NCBI RefSeq assembly: GCF_023028225.1
Contig: NZ_CP095485.1
Coordinates: 1 to 64,000, forward strand
Source of the DNA: Halorientalis litorea
GTDB lineage: Archaea > Halobacteriota > Halobacteria > Halobacteriales > Haloarculaceae
Direction: 5' to 3'
DNA: 64,000 nucleotides
The notes beneath the pieces are model-generated. The model saw nothing but the letters and a program-made list of their open reading frames with translations, made no database searches and was not told where the DNA came from. This document shows, in pieces, positions 1 through 7,600 of this stretch. Position numbers and translations under genes: made by a program. The number at the start of each line of letters is the position of its first letter. Position 1 is the stretch's first letter.

Positions 1-27
1 GGCGTTAAGCGGGATGACTGGGAAAGT

Positions 28-258
28 ATGACTGATCCCTGTCCGGAGTGTGGAGGGCTTGAGTTCAACCATTTTTCAGTATCTGGCGGGCATTTCGGAT
101 CACGTGATTCTGCTATCGTAATGCGTTCTGATTTTTGGGATGCTGAGCAATCCCTATTCACACGATGCCGTGAGTGCCGCGAGATTCTTTACAAGCATCC
201 TGCATTTGATCTCCTCTTTCCCTCCGATGATAGTGGGGAATTCTCTTTAGACTTCTAA
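28..258 (+). CDS. Small zinc-ribbon protein, unknown function
   Basis: A 76-residue acidic protein. Two Cys-x2-Cys pairs (CPEC near residue 5 and CREC near residue 47) could form one zinc ribbon. No signal peptide or membrane segment is seen. It starts with ATG at 28 and stops before the repeat-rich region upstream of parA. Isolated small CxxC proteins are common on haloarchaeal plasmids and are often presumed nucleic-acid binding; nothing in the sequence shows a specific role. The left neighbour lies outside the window. Confidence 0.6.
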   Translation: MTDPCPECGGLEFNHFSVSGGHFGSRDSAIVMRSDFWDAEQSLFTRCRECREILYKHPAFDLLFPSDDSGEFSLDF

Positions 259-496
259 TCTCCTCTCACTAAAGCTAAAGTCGTCGTCTATCCGTTTAAG
301 CCTCGCCAGCGGTGACTGGAACTGGGCGTAGTTATTGCTCATGTACTCGATGGTGCTGGAATGACCGGATACACCTGACATAGTCGATGTCGAGGGAAGG
401 ACAGAGGCCGGTCTTTGGCACCCCGTCCTGATTTCCTCGCGGGTGTCGCTCGAATCCTGTGGGGTGGCCGAACGATTCGAAAAATCCCTGTTACTC

Positions 497-591
497 AACG
501 AACAAAATGAGCAGAACGAGTAAAACGAACGTAACGAATAGAACGAATTAGTTGATGGCAACGAGTGTGTTTATCTCAATGAGCGGAACGA
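497..591. repeat. 9-bp-phased AACGA array, cluster 1
   Basis: AACGA or AATGA begins at 497, 506, 515, 524, 533 and 542, then at 560, 578 and 587, all on one 9-bp register. The array is noncoding, upstream of parA. Short phased repeats next to a ParA gene are the usual form of a plasmid centromere; that role is inferred. Confidence 0.75.
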
Positions 592-623
592 ACAGTTGGT
601 TTTAACATCGTAGTAATCCTCTC

Positions 624-704
624 ACCGAGTGAAACACCCTCACCGAACGCACCGAACTAAACGAGAAAAACGAACGAAACGAACACAACGAGAGAAACGA
701 AGAT
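624..704. repeat. 9-bp-phased A(A/C)CGA array, cluster 2
   Basis: ACCGA or AACGA begins at 624, 642, 651, 660, 669, 678, 687 and 696, again every 9 bp (the unit at 633 is degenerate). The array ends two bases before the parA start codon, so it overlaps the promoter and leader. A protein bound here could both segregate the plasmid and repress parA. Same unit as cluster 1, shifted by one base in phase. Confidence 0.75.
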
Positions 705-705
705 A

Positions 706-1524
706 ATGACCGACACCAACACCGCACGAATCACGGTGGCGAATCAGAAGGGAGGCGCGGGGAAGACAACCGACGTCATTCATACTGGCGGCGCACTCGC
801 TGCCCGAGGCCACGACGTCCTCCTGGTCGACATCGACTACCACGGAGGGCTCACCTGCTCGCTTGGCTACAACGATCTGTACTACGATACCGACCGTACG
901 ACGCTGTTCGACGTCCTCGACTTCGACCAGATGGAGTCGGTGAACGACATCATCGTCGAGCACGAGGAATTCGACATCCTTCCCGCCAGCGAGAAACTCG
1001 CGAACAACAAGAACATCCAGACGCTGCTTGAGGCGCCGAAGAGTCGCGAGCGGTTGGAGATGACTCTCGACGAGCTCGACAAGGACTACGACTACATCAT
1101 TGTCGACACGCCGCCATCCCTGAACGTCCTCACCGACAACGCCCTGGTCGCGACCGGCAACGTCGTCATCCCCGTCATTCCCGAGAAGCTCAACGCCAAC
1201 AGCCTCCAGATTTTCGCGAAGCAGCTGAGTTCCCTCGAACAGGCGTACGGAGACATCAATCGGCTCGCTATCGTCTGTAACCGTGTCGAGCAGAACGCCG
1301 AGCACCGCAACACCATCGAGGAGATCAAGTCGGCGTACTCCCTCCCGGTGTTCGAGATCCCGAAGCGGACCGACCTCTCTCAGTCGATTGGCGAGGGTGT
1401 GTCCGTCTTCGGCTTCGGCAAGGAGAACCAGCGCGTCGAGGATGCACGCGATTTGTTCAACGAGATCGCGGACCTGTTCGACGAGACGTTTGAGAAGACT
1501 GCGCCTGAGGAGGTGGAAGCATGA
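706..1524 (+). CDS. parA: ParA-family partition ATPase
   Basis: 272 residues. Deviant Walker A motif KGGAGKTT at residues 15-22 (signature lysine K15), an A'-like segment VDIDYHGG near 41-48 and Walker B IIVDTPPS at 131-138 define the MinD/ParA family. There is no N-terminal helix-turn-helix, so it is of the short ParA type, which relies on a separate partner protein for DNA binding. The next gene overlaps its stop codon (ATGA) and is the likely partner. It is preceded directly by the phased AACGA repeats. Expected role: ATP-dependent positioning of plasmid copies on the nucleoid. The usual ParA 'DxDPQ' motif reads DIDYH here. Confidence 0.92.
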   Translation: MTDTNTARITVANQKGGAGKTTDVIHTGGALAARGHDVLLVDIDYHGGLTCSLGYNDLYYDTDRTTLFDVLDFDQMESVNDIIVEHEEFDILPASEKLANNKNIQTLLEAPKSRERLEMTLDELDKDYDYIIVDTPPSLNVLTDNALVATGNVVIPVIPEKLNANSLQIFAKQLSSLEQAYGDINRLAIVCNRVEQNAEHRNTIEEIKSAYSLPVFEIPKRTDLSQSIGEGVSVFGFGKENQRVEDARDLFNEIADLFDETFEKTAPEEVEA

Positions 1525-1928
1525 CCGACGGCTGGGGTGATGCTTCCGGCATCGAGGGCAACTACGAAGAGGAGGACCCCGAGGCTGATTCCAGCGAAAC
1601 GAGCGAGGTGAGTGAAACGGTGGAAACCAGTTCATCGACCGGAACGACCGAATCGACTTCAACGAGTGAAACGAACGAAACGAGCAAAACGAAGACGAAC
1701 ATCAAGGACGAGTGGAATGGGCGGACGATCTACATTCCCGACGATGTCCTCGACGAGATGGAGGACACTTACCTCGAGTCCCAGCTGAAGCTCCGCAAGG
1801 CGGGCCAGGACGAGTTCAAGAAGAACCGCCACTTCTACCCGCTACTCGTCCAGTTCGGTATCGAGGCGCTCTCTGATGCGGATTCTGAGGAAATTCAGGC
1901 TCGGCTTTCGGAACTCGGAGACGAATGA
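1521..1928 (+). CDS. Putative ParA partner (centromere-binding) protein
   Basis: 135 residues, starting at an ATG that overlaps the parA stop codon, so the two are translationally coupled. Residues ~20-60 are a low-complexity Ser/Glu/Thr tract (repeated SET/NET triplets) encoded by the 9-bp AACGA repeat itself. The C-terminal ~75 residues look folded and begin with a strand-like segment (RTIYIPDDVLDEM), which resembles the start of a ribbon-helix-helix or similar small DNA-binding domain. By position it should be the ParB-like adaptor. The family assignment comes from context; no close family was recognised. Confidence 0.65.
   Translation: MTDGWGDASGIEGNYEEEDPEADSSETSEVSETVETSSSTGTTESTSTSETNETSKTKTNIKDEWNGRTIYIPDDVLDEMEDTYLESQLKLRKAGQDEFKKNRHFYPLLVQFGIEALSDADSEEIQARLSELGDE
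1598..1692. repeat. 9-bp-phased AACGA array inside the parA-partner gene
   Basis: Units begin at 1598, 1616, 1625, 1634, 1643, 1652, 1661, 1670, 1679 and 1688 (AACGA, AACGG, AACCA, ATCGA variants), exactly 9 bp apart with one degenerate unit at 1607. Because 9 bp is three codons, the array is also a coding repeat giving Ser-Glu-Thr-like triplets. It is the same motif as the two noncoding clusters upstream of parA. Confidence 0.75.
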
Positions 1929-2202
1929 CCTCGCGCAGAAAGAGGACCGAGATTTTGTATAGCGATATACGATATACATTATCCTGTAGTGCGGAATTCC
2001 GGCGCTAAGAGACTTCAGTTCCTCGAATTCTCCCGATGGGTCGAATACAGAATGTGGTCCTGATTATGCTCGTAATCACGACCACTTTGAAGTACCCCGC
2101 CGCCGTCGGTGAAGCACGAATGCTGCAACCGCCTCACGACGGCGTTTCCCCCAGGGTAGAGGCACCGAGACCGGGCCCGCAGGACGGTGGAGGGCCGGTG
2201 GA
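1929..2202. other. Intergenic leader of the recombinase gene
   Basis: 274 bp with no convincing gene. A short AT-rich stretch with GTATA/TATAC inverted steps (about 1955-1980) could be a promoter. The last 130 bp are GC-rich and lead into the recombinase start at 2203. An attachment site may lie here but cannot be identified from this sequence alone. Confidence 0.35.
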
Positions 2203-2522
2203 TGCCTGATCGAGCGCTTTCGACGCCGCTCGACGACAGCTTCGAGCGCTACCTCCAGGACAAAGGGAAAGGCCGTGGTGGCGACGGCGGGAATTATCGA
2301 CGCAACGCAGCCCGCGAGCTTGAGCGGTTCGCCGAGTGGGCCGCCGGCGACCGAGGCGACGACGACCGGACCGGGATCGTCCCCGACGACGTCGACCGCG
2401 AGCCGACCTTCGACGATCTCGACGAACGTATCTTCCGCGAGTACGCCCGGCATCTCGCTGGTGACCGTGGCCTCAAGCAGAACACCGTCCAAACCTATTA
2501 CCGCTATATCTCTGGGTGGTGT
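2203..2522 (+). pseudogene. Tyrosine recombinase, 5' part (interrupted)
   Basis: This encodes about 106 residues of the N-terminal core-binding (SAM-like) domain of a XerC/D-type haloarchaeal integrase. It begins MPDRALSTPLDDSF and reaches a segment reading QTYYRYISGWC, where the reading frame is broken by foreign sequence (a short random tail stops at 2561). The missing catalytic part lies 22 kb away at 24803-25722 and would continue in frame. The fragment alone has none of the catalytic residues and cannot act as a recombinase. ATG at 2203 is chosen because the upstream in-frame GTG only adds a few atypical residues. Confidence 0.85.
2515..2522. repeat. Left 8-bp direct repeat (GGTGGTGT) of the 22-kb insertion
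   Basis: Identical to 24803-24810. Joining the two flanks at this octamer restores an uninterrupted recombinase reading frame (...SGWC-GWCVNEGY...). This is the pattern of a target-site duplication. Confidence 0.75.
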
Positions 2523-2714
2523 CTGGAAGTTGAGACTACAGCGGGATTAGCGGGGCTGTGATGCGTGGTTTCGGCCGAATCGATGACCAGAAACTGATTC
2601 AGATCGCTTTCTGGCCGGACGTTATAGTTGGATAGTCAACTCATCCGGGATGTTTCCGAGACCGCGGGTAGTGTAGCCACTCAGACATCGCGCTACCACG
2701 GTTAGATATCTTCG

Positions 2715-4391
2715 CTATCCGATGCCGGTTTCCTTCTTCAACAGCGTAAGCGTGTTGTCGGCCGTTACGATCGGCGAATGTTCATACTCACCGGTCAACT
2801 CGACCTGTACCAGCAAATCAACAGCGCGCCAGATCGAGTACAGCAGACACGCAAACGCGAAGTAAAAGAAGCGAAGCCCAAAATCCTTCGACGTCGTCGC
2901 CGCCATGAACCGTTTGATCGACCTGTACCCACTCTCGATCTCCCAGCGATAGCCGTACTCCGTGAGGTGACCACTCCCGCAATTCGTCATGAACACCGAA
3001 TATTGTCGATGGTCGTCGTGCTCTGAGTCTTCTTTTCGACGATAGATTAGCGTCGTCTCGTGCCACTCATTCTTCCCGAGATGTAGTTTGCGGTCAGTCT
3101 CGTACCGATCCTGGTCCCGCTGGAGCAATCGCTTCGCCTGGGCTTTCTCGCTGGTCTGCATCCGCTTGGGCACGACATACGACAAGCCACGCTGGCTGAG
3201 CATCTCTAGGACGTGCTGACTGTCGAACTCCCGATCCATCAGCACGTTATCGACGTGTACCATCTCCTCAGCAGAATCCAAGAGGTCCTTGACGATTTCC
3301 AAGCGTGACTCCCCCTTTCGAACTGGCCGTGCGTCCAGTACAACCGGAATGGCGTTCCCGACTAACTGGACGGTGGCCCACTGGTAGGCGTACTCGTCGG
3401 TGTTCTCTTTCGTGCCAATGATCTCGTCCTCGCGGCCGGTGCGGTCACCGGTAAAGGGGTCGTCCTCGGTGATGTCGATCGCGACGATTCCGGCTCGAAA
3501 GAACTGCTCTGTCTCCGCAACTTCGCTCAGGAGCCGAGTGATGGCCTGCCGGTACATCTCTTGCACTTGGTCAACCGAGAGGTCGCGGATGTGCTCGCGA
3601 TGGGCGTGCCCCAGCGGCGTCCGATCCCGAGTCGATTCGTAGAGGAAACTACGAGCCCCTTCGTTCGCAGCCAGCCGGTCGCGAAGTCCGAGATATGTCT
3701 GTAAGTCCCAGTAGGCGTTCTCGTGGATCTCACAGCCGTCCCCACGTTCCAGCGAAAACGCCGGGAACACGATGCGGCTGACGTGTCCGTTGATCTTCTC
3801 TGCCTGCTCCAACGTAGTTTGATCATTCGGGTCTGACTCACCAGACTCGTTCCCGTGGTATCGGAGCTTTCGTGTCGGTTCACGCGGAACCCCGACACCT
3901 GCATTCTGGGCTTTGATGAGGATCGTTCGAGCAGCTGTCTCCACTGTCTCTCGGAGGTCAGTGGTGAACCGCTCGTGCCAGCTTCGCCACAGTGTCGACT
4001 GGTCCGGGATCGCTTCGAAACCCAGTTGCTCGCGGAGTTCAGGGCGGTTCCTGAGGTAGCCAACGAGTGCGGTTTCGTGCTCCCACCCGTAGAGTTCTTT
4101 CAGTACGAACACCCGGAAGAGAGTGGCCATCTGGTAGCGTGTCGACCCCTCATACCAGTCGTGGGCACTGAACCGGAAGTAGGCTAAGGGGAGTGCACAG
4201 ACGAACTCCTCGACCGAGTCGTGGCTCTCGTGGTCGAACCACATCTCCGACACTGTCCGGATATCGGATTCCAGTCCAGCGAGCGACGTTCGATCGTACA
4301 GCGGTGTCGAATCGTACGCTGGCCAGTCGATATGGGGACGCTGTGCAACTCGTCGATAGACAGCGCGTCGAGAGTCACGAGTTGGTGGCAC
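2715..4391 (-). CDS. IS4-type DDE transposase (intact)
   Basis: 558 residues, full length for a haloarchaeal DDE transposase. The C-terminal signature Y479-x2-R482-x3-E486-x6-K493 matches the YREK motif of the IS4 group. Upstream Asp motifs (IVAIDITEDD and VLMDREFDS) supply the other catalytic acids. The start shown is GTG, the first codon matching the homologous N terminus of the second copy (12241-13062), which begins with ATG. It is transcribed towards the left edge of the 22-kb insertion. Its left IS end is probably at 2523-2540; the right end (about 4400-4500) could not be fixed because no clean inverted repeat is visible. Confidence 0.88.
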   Translation of the reverse strand: MPPTRDSRRAVYRRVAQRPHIDWPAYDSTPLYDRTSLAGLESDIRTVSEMWFDHESHDSVEEFVCALPLAYFRFSAHDWYEGSTRYQMATLFRVFVLKELYGWEHETALVGYLRNRPELREQLGFEAIPDQSTLWRSWHERFTTDLRETVETAARTILIKAQNAGVGVPREPTRKLRYHGNESGESDPNDQTTLEQAEKINGHVSRIVFPAFSLERGDGCEIHENAYWDLQTYLGLRDRLAANEGARSFLYESTRDRTPLGHAHREHIRDLSVDQVQEMYRQAITRLLSEVAETEQFFRAGIVAIDITEDDPFTGDRTGREDEIIGTKENTDEYAYQWATVQLVGNAIPVVLDARPVRKGESRLEIVKDLLDSAEEMVHVDNVLMDREFDSQHVLEMLSQRGLSYVVPKRMQTSEKAQAKRLLQRDQDRYETDRKLHLGKNEWHETTLIYRRKEDSEHDDHRQYSVFMTNCGSGHLTEYGYRWEIESGYRSIKRFMAATTSKDFGLRFFYFAFACLLYSIWRAVDLLVQVELTGEYEHSPIVTADNTLTLLKKETGIG

Positions 4392-4497
4392 TACGAGATA
4401 CTAGATTCACCACACTCAAGACTCAGTTTGTGGTGATACAGACCAGAGGTGGACTGTTATCCTCCCCGATCGCCTCTCGTGGTTAAGCGACACTGAC

Positions 4498-4645
4498 TAG
4501 ACCGAAGACAGTCCACACCGCGCCAGATTGGTGACGATGTCGGCCTCCCCGTCTGTGTCTGCCGTGACCGTCGCAGGAGCGTCCGCCGTGTCGCCACGTC
4601 GATACCACCCTCGTTGGCGGGTCGCCAGAAGCCCTGGTTCGACAG
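4498..4645 (-). pseudogene. Remnant of an HTH-10/GAF regulator gene
   Basis: About 150 bp, noncoding now, that align well with 11283-11432 inside the intact HTH-10 regulator. Both share blocks such as ACAGTCCACACCGC, GACGATGTCG and CGGAAGCCC with regular third-position differences. It corresponds to part of the GAF-like domain. It lies between the IS copy and the surface-protein gene, so an older regulator gene was probably destroyed when the IS arrived. Frame is not maintained throughout. Confidence 0.65.
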
Positions 4646-4667
4646 CAGGTCTTATCATGGACTCAAG

Positions 4668-7600
4668 TTACGACCGCCGCCGGAAGAAGACGATCACGAT
4701 CAGGAACGCACCGATCAGCACAAGAACGCCGAATCCAGGGCCACTCGCGTCGGTCGTCGTCTCCCTTGTTCCGTTGGCACTTGCTGTCTGGCTTGAGTTG
4801 TCTGTGGCGACGGTGGCCTGTTGTGTGGTCTCCTGCTCTGCTGGTGTTGGCTCGGTTAGCGTCTGGTCTGCTGATGTCGACTCAGCCGGCGTCTCGTCCG
4901 ACTGGACCGAGACGGCCCCGGCAGACACAGTGCCGACCGTCAGCGTGTACTCGCCGGGGTCCGATGGCGTGAACGAGAGCGATACAGTCCGCGATGAATT
5001 CGAAGCGAGGTCGACATCGCTAGTGGCGACGACTGTCCCGTTAGCTCGTAACTCGGCCGTGTAAGTCCCAGCCGCACCGCCGAGGTTGCGGACGGTCGCG
5101 TTGACAGTGACTGCCTCGGAGGCGGTGAGCGTCTCCGACCGGCTGCTGGCACGCATGACCTCGAACGCTGGCTGCGCCGAGGCGATTGTGAACAGCGACA
5201 GCCCGGGCGATGTCCCCTCGAAGACATAGTGGGTGGAGTTCTCACCGACTTCGTCGGTCGGGAGGCGCGTCCACCCGTCTGTTCCGTTGCGATAGAGCGC
5301 CACACCACTCGGGTCGACATCGCTCTCGTTCAGGGCATCTTTCCGGATTCGGAAGCGGAACGTGACGCTGTCGATGTCCGAGTCGGGGTTGGTGTGGGTC
5401 ACTTCGACGTAGCCCAGCGGGGACAAGCCGGTCTCGATCAAAAATGTCCGTGGATCCGTGTGGGCGCGGTCGCCGTCGGTTGCTCCCTGCGGATCGGACA
5501 CGTCTGTTGTGTCCGTCCCAGTGTCGTCGGACTCTGTCGCGCGCTCGCTGGTATCGATGTCGGCGTCCCACTCGCGCACCGAGATATCGAACTCGCGGGA
5601 TCCGCTCTCTGTCGGGGTGATCGACAGACTGTCGACGGAGACTGTATTCTCACCCTCGCCTTCGCTGTCGTCGTTCCCGCCACTCTCGTCCTCGCCATCG
5701 GTCCCGTCGGCGTCGGTCTCGCTGAGGTCGAGCGTGATTGGGCCGTCATCGTCGGAAGCATTAACGGTGAACGAGACGCTAGCGTCGCTAGACTGGGTGC
5801 CGCTGACGACGGTCTCGGTCCCAATGCTGGAATCGTCGGCAGTAGACTGATCGCCGCCAGTGTCGGTGGAGCCGCTACTCCCACTACTACTGCCACCATC
5901 GCTGCTAGCCGATTCAACGGTGACTTCGACAGTGTCCGTGTCGGTATTGCCTGCGGCGTCTGTGACGGTCAGCTCGACGGTGTAGGTACCTGGGCTGTCG
6001 AAGGTGTGACTCGTCGTCTGCCCGGTCGCGGTCGTCCCGTCGTCGTCAAAGTCCCAGTCGTAGCTGACGATGCCGACGTTGTCCATCGAGCCAGTCCCAT
6101 CGAAACTCACTGACTGTCCTTCGTCGATGGTCGTGTCCGGCCCAGCGCTTGCGGTCGGCGGTGTCGAGTCAGTAGTCGTGAAGCTCAGGGTGGTGTCGTC
6201 GCTGATGCCGCCGAAGTCGTTCGGAGACGAGGCGGTGTCAGTGAGTGCACCTGCATCAATCCGGACGGCGTATTCCGTGTCTGACGCGAAGTTGCTCGTG
6301 GGAGTGATCGTCAGCGTGCGTCCGGAAATCGAGACCGTTCCGTCACCGCTGCCAGTGTCGCTGCTCACGTCGAAGGCCTCCCGGTCACCGAAGCCGCCGT
6401 CGTCCTCTCGGAGTGTGACACTCCCAGACCCGAAGGCGATGTCCTCACTGAACGTGATCGTGATGTCGTCGCCCTCGCTGACGCCAGTTGCGTCGTCAGC
6501 CGGCGTGCTCGACGCGATGGTCGGTGCGATGCCGTCGGTGACGCTGACGGTGACTGCTTTCTGGTATGTTCCCCCGCTGCCGTCGTCGGCTTCGAGGCGA
6601 ACGTCGTAGTCACCCTCGGTGAGCGACCCGGCGTCGTCCGCGCGCAGGTCGCCGCCGCCAATGTTGAACTCGTCGTTGTCGGCGTCCCCGGTCCCGCCGA
6701 CCAGCGAGAACGTGTGGCTGCTGTCGTCGACGTCCGTGGCCGAGAGACTCCCGACTACCGCGTCGGTGCCATCGGACTGGTCGACGCTAGTGCTGGTCAG
6801 GCTGATGTCCGTGGGGTCGTCGTTGACGCCAGTGATGCTGACAGTGACCGTTCCCTGCGCGGTGTCGTCGTCGCTGTCCGCGACCGTGTAGGTGAACGTA
6901 TCCGTCGTGGAATCGCCGCTTGCGAGTGACTCGTACTGGCCGTTCGGGTCGTAGGTCCAACCTCCGTCGCTCTCGACCGTGACGGTCGCACCGGAGTCGA
7001 GCGTGACGGGATTTCCGTCGCTGAAACTGCTTCCGTCGACGGTGTCGAGCGACAGCGTGTCGCCGGCGTCGGGGTCGCTCGCCAGCACCAGCAGGTCGGC
7101 GCTGTCGCCGTCGGCGACCGAGACGGTGGTGTCCTCGTCGGTGCTCTGTGAACTGTCGTCGGGTGCGGTCGGTGGCTCGTCCACGTCGGTCACGCCGACA
7201 GTAACGGTCTGGGTGTTCGTGTTGCCAACGTCGTCGGTCGCGGTGACGGTGAGTTCGTAGTCGTTGTTGCCGTCGTCGTCTGCGGGACTCTCGTGGTCCA
7301 GTGCGCTATCGAGGGATAGCTTCCCAGTGCTGCTGTCGATGCTGAAAACACTGGCATCACTGCTGGCAGCACTGGACAGCGTGTACGCCGAGACTTCCGT
7401 GCCCGGTGGACCGTCGTCACCGGCATCCACGTCGAGGAAATCGCTCGCTGTGCTTTCCTCGTCGACCGACACGCTGTTGCTGGTGCCAGCACTGAATCCG
7501 GGGTCGGTGTTGTCGACGGTGAACGTCTCGCCGCTGGCGTAACTGCCGTCGGCAGTCCCGCTGGTGCCGTCACCGCCCAGCGGCACGCCGTTGCCGTTGG

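Noticed and set aside
247-561. Leftward open frame of 104 codons before parA
   Set aside because: Its Ser/Phe/Arg-rich translation is only a reading of the AACGA repeats and has no RBS, domain or promoter.
640-1662. Long leftward open frame (340 codons) opposite parA
   Set aside because: Shadow of parA: high-GC codon bias leaves the opposite strand open. The translation is Val/Leu/Arg-rich without any fold.
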